Source: Sweltsa coloradensis (taxonomy: Eukaryota; Arthropoda; Insecta; Plecoptera; Chloroperlidae). From it: a DNA stretch of 64,000 nucleotides. The DNA lies in assembly GCA_024449915.1 (NCBI GenBank), contig JAMZAV010000026.1, forward strand, positions 806,001-870,000. Reading direction: 5' to 3'. Below, piece by piece: positions 25,542 to 35,294 of this stretch. The notes beneath the pieces are model-generated. The model had not been told where the DNA came from and made no database searches. It was given only the letters and a program-made list of their open reading frames with translations. The number at the start of each line of letters is the position of its first letter. Position 1 is the stretch's first letter. The translations under genes and the position numbers were made by a program.

Positions 25542-27189
25542 TAGCGAGTTATTGTATGGGGAGGGTGCTATATATAGAAACTTGATACTATCGAGCATTA
25601 CAATGAACACAAGTAAAGTTATTAGTATCTAATATTTGCAGTTTTCCAAAGGTTTTAATTGGAGGTTTGTTACCACGGTGAAAAGGCAACAAGCAACACT
25701 ACTGCAACAATAAAATAAATTAATTTAAATAAAGGATAAGCCACAGGTTTCAAATGAACCGGAATTAAAAAGTTTTAGCTATACAGAATACCGAGCAGAT
25801 CAAATTTTGATCCAGCAAATTTGATCTGTTATAATATGTAGCTTCCATATAGTCGCGACTTTAAATTCTTATAAATTTGCTCCATCATGTGACTTGTTCA
25901 TTCATTCGTTCATTCACTTGATTTATTGTTGTGTAGTAAAGAGTCTGTGTAGACCCGCAAGTACATATAGGTAGCCGGCCGCGGTGGCTCATACGGCGAG
26001 ATGACAGGTCCTATGAAATGTGTAAGACTCCAAAGGACAAAAACGTTCTTTTCTTTAACACCTCTTCGGCCCTAATCCTAGTATGCAATATGGCTGTTGA
26101 TTGTTATTAGTACCCATCTTATAAATGAAATTTCTTGGAAAAAAATAATTTTTTAAGAAATTAACAAGTTAAGCGCGCGAGAAATGTTAGGGTAATACGT
26201 TGTCACTTGTCTGCGTACCCTAGATTTACCTATGACCGTGGTACTGTCATGAGTTCGATTCCCATGGTGATGTATTGATCGTGAGTGTGTTCCACCTTAC
26301 ATTACCTCGAGAAGTACGAAACATGCAAAGCAATAAGTTTAAATCACAAGTGATAAGAACGTTGAATCGCGTTTTATATTCTCTTCGGTGATTTAATAAT
26401 AATTGATTGAAATATATTTTATAATATATTTAATATTTGCCACCGATCGGTATCTATCCACCCCCACAGAGTTGATAATGAGGCGACTGACTATCTTTGT
26501 GATGTGGATACAAACAAAAAATTATTAAAATTGAGAAGCAAGAGTTCAAAGTGAACGGATTTCAGACCCCACTTCAGTTTGTTGTCTGGCCGGTTTTAAG
26601 CTCATACGTGTGACATGACCGCGAGTGTGGGTGTTGCCGCGGAGGCTGTGAGTATCAACTATCTATCCCATCCTAAAGACAGAGGCCTCCTCCGCAGAAT
26701 GCACATTCAACGGTGCGATACTTCGGAAACAGATAACCATGTAATTAGTTATCTGTGGTTAGGATATTTGGGAGGCAGAGGCGGAGGAAGAATTTTCGAA
26801 ACGTGAGGGGAGCATAACTTAAGACTCGCCTAAATGAACTTTACTAAAATATTCTGTAGAGAGAAGTAAAAATTGGAATCGGAATATTTCTACGCGTTGT
26901 ATCTTAAGACTTGGGAGCAATTTCGAATCAAAATCGATAATTTGACAGCGCAGACAAAACACTTTTTCGTGGAAATTTCCGCTTGAAGACACACATCTGG
27001 GAGTGACCCACAGGACTTATCTATAGGATGTTGGATAACTAATAAGGACGAATTTCTCAGGGTATTGTTATACAGGCCATGCCAAATCTCAGCATATACG
27101 CTTATGTCTGAGGAAACCTTGGTTTTGTTGTTTTTTTATGTTAGCATCCTACTCCTGAAACTGAATAGGATAGACGTCAGATAAATAAA
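25542..27189. other. non-coding stretch with SINE relics
   Basis: A SINE head GCCGGCCGCGGTGGCTCATA at 25974-25993 matches heads at 61021, 32938 and 33478 (minus). An unrelated B-box (GAGTTCGATTCCC) lies near 26251. A hAT-like start, CAGAGGCGGAGGAAG, occurs at 26777 with no partner end. No gene. Confidence 0.45.
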
Positions 27190-27795
27190 CTAGGAAAACG
27201 CTAAAGTCCCGCCGCGTTGATGGATGAGCGTGAGTTTTTATAGTTTGCGTGGGACCACTTTTCCTTTTCAAGTGCTTTGTGAATGTATTGTAGGTGATTG
27301 CTGTCAAGTTTCTATTGTTACTTGTTAATTGTTATTAAATACCTCAAAAAACTTAATTTAAAACCTTTATTTATATGGTTTGTGGAAAATGTTTTCAACT
27401 TTTTCTTTCAAAAAAAATACATCACTATAACCTTAATGTCCATGTGAAATATGAACGATTTAGCCCCACCCGTTTGGTCAGAATCGGCCCAAATGTCACG
27501 AAAATATCGCACTAAAAATCGAGAAAAATCGTAAAAGTAGGCCTACGATATTCATGAGAAATATTTTTTTTGATTGTACCCAAAAACGTGGCACGTCTAA
27601 GTTCAGAGATTTCGAAGGTCCTGTCAAAATTTTCATCAAGATCGCATATGCCGTTTGCCCGGATAGTGTGCGAACAAACAGACAAAAAAACAAACAAAAA
27701 ACAAACAAAAAAACATTGGAGCTAAATTTTTTAGGGGTCAGTGAAATTGAAGTTTCCCAGCTTATTTTTGCACTCTCCCACTCTCCATCCTTTTG
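27190..27795 (-). mobile_element. Helentron-like repeat copy, minus strand
   Basis: On the minus strand it ends ..GGCGGGACTTTAGCGTTTTCCTAG with T following, the shared 3' terminus of the family. The subterminal CTCATCCATCAACGC is present. Interior matches the 44 and 48 kb copies (GGCACGTCTAAGTTCAGAG on plus). The 5' end is diverged (about 27795). It lies directly beside the 27.8-28.9 kb minisatellite. Confidence 0.6.
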
Positions 27796-27813
27796 TTTTC
27801 TGCAACAGGTTGC

Positions 27814-28695
27814 AACTGAGCATCCTACACCTGTTAGTGAGCATCCTACTCCTGTAACTGTGCATCCTCCTCCACCTGTAAGTGAGCATCCTACACCTGT
27901 AAGTGAGCATCCTACACCTGTTAGTGAGCATCCTACACCTGAAAGTGAGTATCCTACACCTGTAAGTGAGTATCCTACACCTAAAAGTGAGTATCCTTAA
28001 CCTGAAAGTGAGTATTCTTCACCTGAAAGTGAGTATCCTACACCTGAATGTGAGTATCCTACACCTGAAAGTGAGTATCCTACACCTAAAAGTGAGTATC
28101 CTACACCTGAAAGTGAGTATCCTACACCTGTAAGTAAGCATCCTACAACTTAAAAGTGAGTATCCTACACCTGAATGTGAGTATCCTACACCTTTATGTA
28201 AGCATCCTACAACTTAAAGTGAGTATCCTACACCTGAAAGTGAGTATCCTACACCTGAAAGTGAGTATCCTACACCTGAAAGTGGGTATCCTACACCTGA
28301 AAGTGAGTATCCTACACCTGAAAGTGAGTATCCTACACCTGAAAGTGGGTATCCTACACCTGAAAGTGAGCATCCTACACCTGTAACTGAGCATCCTACA
28401 CCTGAAAGTGAGTATCCTACACCTGTAACTGAGCATCCTACACCTGTTACTGAGTATCCTACACCTGAAAGTGAGTATCCTACACCTGTAACTGAGCATC
28501 CAACGCTTAAAGTAAGTATCCTACACCTGAAAGTGAGCATCCTACACCTGTATCTGAGCATCCTACACCTGAAAGTGAGCATCCTACACCTGAAAGTGAG
28601 CATCCTACACCTGAAAGTGAGAATCCTTCACCTGAAAGTGAGTATCCTACACCTGTAAGTGAGTATCCTACACCTGTAACTGACATCCTACTCTG

Positions 28696-28729
<34 letters not shown>

Positions 28730-28927
28730 AGTATCCTACACCTGGAAATGAGCATCTTACACCTGAAAGTGAGTATCCTACACCTGAAAGTGAGTATCCT
28801 TTACCTGAAAGTAAGCATCCTACACCTGAAAGTGAGCATCTACACCTGTTAGTGAGCATCCTACACCGTTTAGTGAGCATCCGACACCTGTAAGTCTGTA
28901 TCCTGACCTGTAATAGAGCATCCTACA
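27814..28927 (+). repeat. 21-bp minisatellite, ~50 copies
   Basis: Unit close to CATCCTACACCTGAAAGTGA plus one base, with variants TAT/CAT and GAAAGT/GTAAGT/GTAACT. Interrupted by a 32-A run at 28696-28727 and a few 1-2 bp slips that break any reading frame. Plus-strand reading gives Glu-His/Tyr-Pro-Thr-Pro-x-Ser heptads, but frames are broken at 28000 and elsewhere, so it is not a supported protein gene. Each unit carries a GTGAGT or GTAAGT string identical to a 5' splice-site core. Confidence 0.95.
28696..28727 (+). repeat. poly-A run inside the minisatellite
   Basis: Thirty-two consecutive A residues flanked on both sides by 21-bp units. Could be an A-tail of a small retro-insertion now reduced to its tail, or simple slippage. 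Confidence 0.9.
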
Positions 28928-29124
28928 CGGTCCTGTATTAACTGAGTGCATGTGTCCCCCAAAGCGAGAGCGTATGTGCTGTGCTGAGGGAAGGTTGGGG
29001 GGGGGGGATTGGTAGGTTCTGTTGTCTCAGTGGTGTAGGCCGAATAGAAGAAATTTCAAAAGTAATATTCTCTTGCTAAATCAGGCATTTTCTCACATTT
29101 CCAAACCACCCAACGACAAAGACA

Positions 29125-29343
29125 CAGGAGCGTAGGAAGTCTTTTTCGAGTGGCGTGGAGGGGGGTGATGATGAGTTTTTCCTTCTGCATGTTTGACATA
29201 TCTATCCACAAGTAATTACATTAGTTTACTGGCTGGAACTAATTGTTCAGTTGTAGGCCTAGTGATGAACAGCAGGACTGGATGTTTAACATTTTGAAGT
29301 CTGGGGGGTGGGGATTTCCCCTCGTCCCCCCCTTCCTACGCAG
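29125..29343. mobile_element. possible hAT-type element (219 bp)
   Basis: Left end CAGGAGCGTAGGAAG, right end CTTCCTACGCAG, imperfect inverted repeats centred on CGTAGGAAG. Flanks CAAAGACA and TAAAAACA match at 6 of 8 positions, compatible with a worn target duplication. Contains a G/C-rich patch near 29300-29335. Tentative. Confidence 0.45.
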
Positions 29344-29473
29344 TAAAAACATTGTCTTACGTGCTCTTCATGTTCGATAAGATGTCATTAGTTTTATCAC
29401 TCTCCTGATGTGTGATTGCAATTTGCCTCACTACATTTGAAATGTACCGCCCTATAATCTAGTCTCGTTACAG

Positions 29474-29591
29474 GTGGCGCCCCTGTTGCTCCAGTGGATG
29501 ACGTACGTCCGCTGCTCGCGCATCGTTGGCAGCCCCGTAGCCGTCGTTCACTCTCTCACCTGGCAGACTTGGAACCGGCCGCGTATCACAG
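29474..29591 (+). other. exon-like block, CpG-rich
   Basis: 118 bp preceded by TCTCGTTACAG (acceptor-like) and followed by CACAG|GTAAG (consensus donor). It is GC- and CpG-rich against an AT-rich background. Two frames are open throughout. One starts at base 3 and reads a mixed-composition peptide containing VDDVRPLLAHRWQPRS and ending LADLEPAAYHR. The other starts at base 1 and reads MAPLLLQWMTYVRCSR if GTG is read as start. No family is recognised. It could be one exon of a gene with very long introns, a lncRNA exon or chance. No partner exon is demonstrable nearby. Confidence 0.4.
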
Positions 29592-30109
29592 GTAAGATTG
29601 GCTCCACATTCCAGTGTAGTCTACCCCCTAGATTCGACTCAATTCAAGCCTTTATCATTTCCATCACCTATCGTTTGCTTATTTAATTATTCATTGCGAT
29701 TTTAAACTAGATCTGACACTGTAAAAGCCACTTTTTGGGTCACATCAAGCCACGAGGTGTGAACCCCTGCAATGTCTCACACTGAAGCTATTCTTGTTTG
29801 CTCAACGTTTCAGGGAATAGATATTCATCAACTATGTTTTTATTTTTTTTGTACAACTGCTATTTCCAAGTTTTTAGTCCCAAATTGCATGAAAATTGCA
29901 AAATAACCACGTGGTAAATGTTCCCTGAAAATCAATTTGTTTTTGGAATTGGCTACTAGGCCTAGATCCCTATTAATATATTTTATCAGCATGCATTCTA
30001 CATTTGGAGTTAGGTAGTTATTTTCTTACTAGAGTTTGATAGAGACCCTGTATCTAGTGGTTCTATATATAAGCCCTAGGTGCATTGCATGTAGGGCCTA
30101 TGACGTGTC

Positions 30110-31036
30110 CCATGTTGCCCGGACTGTCGGTCGGCCAAGGTTATGCACGGTATTCTTGTTTCAACCAAATTACATTTTAAACTATATTGCGAGTTATACT
30201 TGATTACTTTCAAAATAGATTCTACTTTATTGTGCGTGGGTTTTGGGATCGCTCGGCCATGGATTAGCCTACGTGTAGGCCTACGTTCGATAGCGCCCGG
30301 GCTGTAGTTCATGCCCAAGGTCATGCCACATTCTCTCGTTTCAACCAATTTTCCTCTCTTAGTAGGCCTATGATTGAAGTTATTCTCTATTATAAAGTTC
30401 TCCTTTAGAGTTCGCTCAATCATGGGACCTACGTGTACGATCGCGTCCAGGCTGTAGGTCATGCCCAAGGTCATATCACATTCTCTCGTTTGGACCAATT
30501 TCCCTCCTAGTATATTTTCAAGTTATTCTGAATTATTTCGAAAGTTTTCCTTTAGGGTTTGCCCCATCATGGACTGCGTGTACGATCGCACCCGGTCTGT
30601 AGGTCATGCCCAAGGTCATGTCACATTCTCTCATTTAGATTAATTTCCCTCCTAGTAGGGCCTATATTTCAAGGGTAAACCTGTAGTAGAGCGGACGTGG
30701 GTATTATAGCGGCTAATACTCCACCTACAAAACCTTTAACGTTGCTGTTTTAAATCTAAAGTACCTTCTAAACCTTTAACGTCGCTATTTTAGGCGAAAG
30801 TACTTTTGTGTTGAAAGTCCTTTATAATTAAAATAGCGACGTTAAAGGTTTTGTAGGTGGAGTATTAGCCATACCCACGTCCGCTCTACTACAGGTTTAC
30901 CATTTCAAGTTATTCTGAATTATTTCCAAAGTTCTCCTTTAGGGTTTGCTTGGTCTTGTACTGCGTGTATGATAGCGTCCGGCCTGTAGGTCATGTCCAA
31001 GGTCATGTCACATTTTCTCGTTACGACCAATTTTCC
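30110..31036 (+). repeat. ~150-bp tandem satellite, about 5 units
   Basis: The string CTGTAGGTCATGCCCAAGGT or a close variant recurs at about 30301, 30450, 30597 and 30984, a spacing of 147-151 bp once the 236-bp MITE insertion (element plus one target copy) is removed. A more diverged unit begins near 30126. Other shared blocks are CACATTCTCTCGTTT, CAAGTTATTCTGAATTATTT and CTCCTTTAGGGTTTG. The 140-codon minus-strand ORF across it is repeat-encoded. Confidence 0.85.
30674..30901. mobile_element. MITE with ~65-bp inverted repeats (228 bp)
   Basis: Starts GGTAAACCTGTAGTAGAGCG and ends with its reverse complement. Arms continue through GCGGACGTGGGTAT and TACTCCACCTACAAAACC, about 65 bp with few mismatches. 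Exact 8-bp target duplication ATTTCAAG (30666-30673 and 30902-30909). A neighbouring satellite unit (30518-30530, ATTTTCAAGTTATTC) shows the uninterrupted site, confirming the insertion. Superfamily is not certain: 8-bp duplications fit hAT, P or Merlin. Confidence 0.92.
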
Positions 31037-31041
31037 TTTTA

Positions 31042-31382
31042 GGCTGGGGCTACACAGTGCGGATGCTCCGCGACTGGTTTGCAAAAGAAGGGTAACACAT
31101 GGTTTTAGATGAGAGCGGCTACACGGAGGCAGGCGTTTTGCATGCGGTAATTTTGACCGCAGCATGTCGAGCTTGACGGTCAACACATTCAGTTGAATGA
31201 GACCGACTACACAGTGCGGTTACGTGTCTGCAATTTTACTCAAGACCGATGTTGTTCGATTTTCTTTTTACACTGGCCGATTCCCGCGCGGAGAGATCGC
31301 CATGTGTAGTCGTAGCCTATTCGGCGGAGCACCCGTTGCGGACCGTCCGCGTGCAGAGCATCCGCACTGTGTAGCCCCAGCC
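31042..31382. mobile_element. PIF/Harbinger-like MITE (341 bp)
   Basis: Inverted ends GGCTGGGGCTACACAGTGCG then GATGCTC, perfect for 27 bp. Flanked by TTA on both sides (31039-31041 and 31383-31385), the 3-bp duplication typical of PIF/Harbinger. Interior repeats the theme (GCGGCTACACGG, ATGTGTAGTCGTAGCC). Abuts the end of the 150-bp satellite. No coding capacity. Confidence 0.8.
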
Positions 31383-31489
31383 TTACATGCGGAATATTAC
31401 CTGGAAACCATTTTACGTTAGTAAGAATAATGTAATTAGGGCTATTGACTTTATTGTTTTGGCTTCTCCAATAGTGTCACTTAAATAGC

Positions 31490-31590
31490 CTACCAAGCTA
31501 CAATACACAGTCATATAAATTTCTCTAAAAAGAGTTATACTTGTGCAATGTATGAGTCAAGGTGAATAAAGTTATTGTTATTGTTATATT
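31490..31590 (+). mobile_element. LINE 3'-end fragment (same family as 33.7 kb LINE)
   Basis: Contains TTCTCTAAAAAGAGTTATAC and GGTGAATAAAGTTATTG followed by a TTATTG-type tail. The minus strand of 33720-33790 reads the same. This is the 3' UTR, AATAAA signal and simple-repeat tail of the jockey-type LINE, severely 5'-truncated. Confidence 0.7.
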
Positions 31591-31666
31591 CGTCTCGTAA
31601 TGCACCATCCACTACTGGACTGGTTTATTACTTATTAGTGAAATATGTAGGGGCCTACAGAGCCTC

Positions 31667-32093
31667 AGCCAGCGGTTTAGCCGAGCTCGTTGAACTGGTT
31701 CCCACTTGAACACCAAAGTTAAGCAGAACCAATTGGGTGTGGTCATGGGTAGAGTGGGTGACCAGCGACCGCCCTGCCCTGAAACTCACGTATACCGCTG
31801 GTTAGAGCCGATGGAGGGTTCGAAAGCTAGTGTAACGGCTTCATTCTCTTCGACGTCTGCTCGGCAGTCCGGGTTAGTGGAGGAACCTATATGACTGTCA
31901 AAGTTACACCGTCCTTTCGGATGGGACGTTAAGCCGCTGGTTCCCTTGGTACTTTTCGAAAGGAGTAGGCTACGTGCCGGTACCGGGTTTCCCCTCCTCC
32001 CTTCTGTTCATACTTCATCCTCATCTATCACCACTCATCGTCTCGATTAGCCAAAGTGCATAAATATGAGACGTTAAGCAATATCCAATCCAA
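31667..32093 (+). mobile_element. 5S rRNA-derived SINE, full length (427 bp)
   Basis: The head (about 31670-31790) resembles 5S rRNA and keeps its internal promoter blocks: CACCAAAGTTAAGCAGAAC (box A/intermediate region) and GAGTGGGTGACC (box C region). The body includes GACGTCTGCTCGGCAGTCC, TTCGGATGGGACGTTAAGCC and GGTACTTTTCGAAAGGAGTA, and the tail ends AAGCAATATCCAATCCAAT. Exact 11-bp target duplication TACAGAGCCTC (31656-31666 and 32094-32104). A second copy is at 39979-40320. RNA polymerase III transcription from the 5S-type promoter is expected for such SINEs, with a LINE partner supplying reverse transcription. Confidence 0.92.
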
Positions 32094-32104
32094 TACAGAG
32101 CCTC

Positions 32105-33053
32105 GTCCAGTACCTACAGGTACTCGTAGGCAATTGCTTCCTTTAGGTAGACTTTTCTGCCATCCTACATCAAATGATAATTTTCATAGTTGGAAATGAT
32201 TCATAAATCAATCACACGTGTAATGATAATGCTCGTGAATCGTCTCGATTAACCGTGTTATCGCGAGGGATATTTTCCTGTTGTGTGGTGAATCGATCGG
32301 CCTAATTTATATTTTTTCAATTTTTATTTATACCAAAACAAAGGATTTAGTTTATCAATTATGATCATCTGACATTCTCAAAACTATTTGTTTATTTTTG
32401 GTCTGAGCAGTAGGCCTACGCCTACAATACAAATTATTCAGTGAATTGAATAACTTATACCCCGGACGTATTCCTGCTAGTAATTTTTGTGTTGGAAGAT
32501 AGATTTTGGTTTATATTTGAACCGTAGCACATAGCCTACTCTTGTCTACAAATTGACATACTTTTAAAGATTGTCTTTAATATCTTGCAAAGTACGAACT
32601 TTTTCTTCCCCGGTACAAAGATAGTATTACTACCAGCGGAAGAAAAATATCTTACGATCTAAGATATTGAGGAGAAAACATTTCGAAGTATGTCAGTTTG
32701 GAACAGTTTGGTGTTACAAATAGCAACAAAAATCAGCCTTCCAGTCATTAAGAGCAGTAATATGTCCAGGGTATATGTAATTGAATTCACTATTTTCGTT
32801 TATATTGGCCACAATACTCTACCCAAAAATAAATAAAAAATAAGTTTTGACAATGTCAGATGATCACAGTTGATAAAACTATGTCCGTTGTTTTGATTAA
32901 CTAATATTTAAATTGGTCTGATAAATTCACATTACCCGTCCATGGTGGCTCATATATAGTAGCGACAAGATCTGGAGCTTATTTACTCACCAACGTAGGC
33001 TAGGTGCGTTATGATGATTTTGATGCTTAATATATATTAATGCACTATGCTAG
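32105..33053. other. non-coding stretch, SINE head relic
   Basis: No gene. A SINE head CCGTCCATGGTGGCTCATAT occurs at about 32937-32956 without a convincing B-box. The rest is AT-rich. Confidence 0.45.
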
Positions 33054-33065
33054 ACTATGAGTGGT

Positions 33066-33328
33066 TATTATTTACTACAATTCAGAAATTAAAAAATTCC
33101 GCAGATATTCGTTGCAGTACTGTTCCATCCATTCAGATGTATAATGCAACTACAATTCAGAGCTTAAAATGTACCCGTCCTGATGGTCTAGTGGTTAAGA
33201 CGCCTGTCTGGAATGCGGGAGATCCGTGGTTCGATTCCCGGTTGGGGCGGACTTTTTTAATTTCTGAATTGTAGTAAATAATAACAAATACACCTAGGGG
33301 AGTGTTTCCCGACCAACCAAATCGAGAA
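33066..33328 (+). mobile_element. fold-back tRNA-SINE with target duplication (263 bp)
   Basis: Exact 12-bp duplication ACTATGAGTGGT (33054-33065, 33329-33340). Structure: left arm TATTATTTACTACAATTCAG.., spacer GTTGCAGTACTGTTCC, tRNA-like core with TGGTCTAGTGGTTAAGACG (box A) and GGTTCGATTCCCGG (box B), right arm complementary to the left over ~37 bp with one mismatch, then a tail with GGGAGTGTTTCCCGAC. The tRNA-like core shows a plausible acceptor stem (with wobble) and anticodon stem, but its T-stem is poor, so it is a SINE and not a tRNA gene. Confidence 0.85.
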
Positions 33329-33341
33329 ACTATGAGTGGTG

Positions 33342-33478
33342 ATTGATGACGATGAAGTACGATTACATAAAAGTAAAACCCATGCATTAAGCAGGATTCG
33401 AACTCGTGTCCTCGTAGTAGAGCCATACACTTTGGACCAGCCCCTGAGCGTGTGTGCCACCGCGGACGGCCGTAGGTG
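33342..33478 (-). mobile_element. tRNA-derived SINE, minus strand
   Basis: On the minus strand the head GGCCGTCCGCGGTGGCACAC is followed about 60 bp later by ACGAGTTCGAATCCTGC, a box A/box B pair. The same head occurs at 25974, 32937 and 61021. It lies within a few bases of the target duplication of the neighbouring fold-back SINE, so the two insertions are adjacent or nested. Confidence 0.65.
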
Positions 33479-33718
33479 CGTTTAAATGTTTCCGACAATA
33501 GCCTACAGCCGTCATTCCAACAAGCCACATTTAATTTTTCAAACATTACTTTCGGTATCAACAGTCCCGTTTGCTGCTATTCATTTGTTTTGATGGTAAA
33601 ATCAACCAAGTTATCAACCAGCACGTCTTTCACAGATGGATATAATTACCTCGGGGTCCTACATTATTACGTTACCTACGTCTCGATACAAGAATTAGGC
33701 TATAGCATGTAATGATTA

Positions 33719-34779
33719 ATAACAATAACTTTATTCACCTTTCATCATTGCATAAGTATAACTCTTTTTAGAGAAAGTGAATAGCCTAGCCTATGGAGAG
33801 TAATACATAATTGTTAACAATTTTATAAAAAATATACATTAAAATATACATTTCATAATTTCATAATATCTTTCCTTCTATTTCTATACATAATACTTAT
33901 TTTTTTTATTGAATTGTTTATTTATATTAAATTATATTCATGAAAATACATAGTAGTTTCAGGAGTGTGAAGGAAAGTTGAGTGTAAAGCTATGGGTGGG
34001 GTATTTATATTTTCGGGCACAAGATTAAGTTAAACGTCAGCTGGATGAAGGTATTCATTGATGGTGTAGAAGCAACGCTTTATAAGAAATGATTTCAATG
34101 TATATTTAAAAGAGTCTAGGGATTGTATATTTTTAATTTCTGGGGGTATATGATTGAAGATTGTTAGACATTGGTAATGAGGTCCTTTGGAGAAACGCGT
34201 TGTATTATGAGTTGGGACATGAATTTTTGATTGCGATCGTGTATCATGGTCATGAATCGTTGAGTTTAATTTGAAGAGGTGAGGGTTTGATTTGACAAAG
34301 ACTGCTGCAAGTTGTATCAAAGTACTTGCTAAGGTCAAGATTTTTTGGGTGGGGAAGATATTTCTGCACGAGGTACGCCAAGAGGCTCCTACTATAATTC
34401 GAATGGCCCGTTTTTGTAATCTAAAAACTCTTATAGCTTGTGGCGAGTTTCCCCAGAAAATAAGTCCGTATGATATGTGTGAGTGGATGTGAGCATGGTA
34501 TATGAGAATAAGGACGTTGTGGCTGACTAGGGCTTTAATTCTTCTGAGGAGGAAACATCCACTCTTTATCTTTGAGCAAACAGCGTCTATGTGGTCTGTC
34601 CAATCAAGAGTGTCAGTCATATGTAGACCCAGGAACTTGATGGCGTCAGAGCAGGCAATGCTCTTAGATGAGATGCGAATGAGAAGGCTTTCGGTGGGTG
34701 GAACTTGTGAGTGGAAGTTTAAATACACCGTTTTTGACGGTTGAAGAGAAATTCAACCTGTTAATTTATTTGCTTCCAG
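33719..34779 (-). mobile_element. jockey-type LINE, 5'-truncated
   Basis: Minus-strand non-LTR retrotransposon 3' part: the C-terminal portion of the reverse-transcriptase ORF (34030-34775), a ~310-bp 3' UTR, then AATAAAGTTATTGTT (polyadenylation signal plus simple-repeat tail) at about 33720-33735. Everything upstream of the RT thumb region is missing, the usual outcome of incomplete reverse transcription. A second 3' end of the family lies at 31490-31590 on the plus strand. The truncated 5' edge coincides with the acceptor of the first exon-like module at 34780. Confidence 0.85.
34030..34775 (-). pseudogene. reverse transcriptase C-terminus of jockey-type LINE
   Basis: A 232-codon open frame (34728 to 34030) plus upstream homology to about 34775 interrupted by one stop. 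Recognisable features in order: LEANKL..SLQPSKT (upstream, with stop), FLGLHMTDTLDWTDHI, FLLRRIKALV, YHAHIHSHISYGLIFWG, LQKRAIRIIVG, an HDHDTRSQ segment and a C-terminal SFLIKRCFYTINEYL. This order is characteristic of the region after the RT palm in jockey-clade elements. The catalytic YxDD motif would lie upstream and is lost, so the fragment is enzymatically dead. Confidence 0.85.
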
Positions 34780-34880
34780 CTGATGCCTGCCATGCAGTGG
34801 AATACTTGAGAGTGATGCATTCAGACACCAGCCTACCAGTCAACGGACACAGCGCCTTGTTCATCTGCAGACATCGACAG
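34780..34880 (+). other. exon-like module 1
   Basis: 101 bp between TTTGCTTCCAG (acceptor) and CGACAG|GTAAAC (donor). Starts CTGATGC, as module 2 does. Open in the frame beginning at base 3 (DACHAVEYLRVMHSD.. to CRHRQ). Its acceptor tract appears to be antisense LINE sequence. Function unknown. First of six related modules to 38263. Confidence 0.5.
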
Positions 34881-35294
34881 GTAAACCCAGCCACTGGTGT
34901 ACCCCTATTATGATAGCTAATCAGAGTTTGTCAGTGAGGATTTTTAAGTTTGGTAGGTTAATTTATGAACATGTTTAACATGGATTAAAAATTGAAATTT
35001 ATCTAACTATCTCTATTACCAGTCATTTATGCCATTTTAGTTCTCTGAAAGAAGTTCTGAAATTGTTAGTCTTGAGTTGTTTGTAATAATTAGATAGTCT
35101 GATCCAAGATATGGTTGAATAAAATAAAAGCAGGACTTAACCATATGGACTACGTTATTGAGGGTTGTGTTTCTGCACCAAGGAATTAGTAGAATTAAAT
35201 GTCTTTCGAGCTACGTATACCCATTCGTTCTCTAATAGGCCCTTGCCAAATCTTATAACAAGAATAACAATAGTTTCCTGTTTATTATTTCCAG

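Noticed and set aside
26777..26815. Start of another hAT element (CAGAGGCGGAGGAAG)
   Set aside because: No complementary end or 8-bp duplication found downstream.
27554..28000. 148-codon ORF with EHPTPVS heptads, as a secreted repeat protein
   Set aside because: N-terminal half is Helentron-like repeat and C-terminal half is minisatellite. The frame breaks at 28000 while the array goes on for 0.9 kb with 1-2-bp slips.
28194..28603. Minus-strand ORFs of 101 and 129 codons
   Set aside because: Both are frames of the 21-bp minisatellite.
27814..28927. CRISPR-like array
   Set aside because: Contiguous 21-bp tandem units with no spacers, in a eukaryotic context with no cas genes.
30076..30498. 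140-codon minus-strand ORF
   Set aside because: Lies wholly in the ~150-bp satellite, and the apparent internal protein repeat follows from the DNA repeat.
31667..31790. Functional 5S rRNA gene
   Set aside because: Only promoter-like blocks are conserved. The sequence continues into a SINE body and tail with a target duplication.
33172..33247. Functional tRNA gene
   Set aside because: Acceptor and anticodon stems are plausible, but the T-stem mismatches and the sequence sits inside a SINE with inverted arms and a target duplication.
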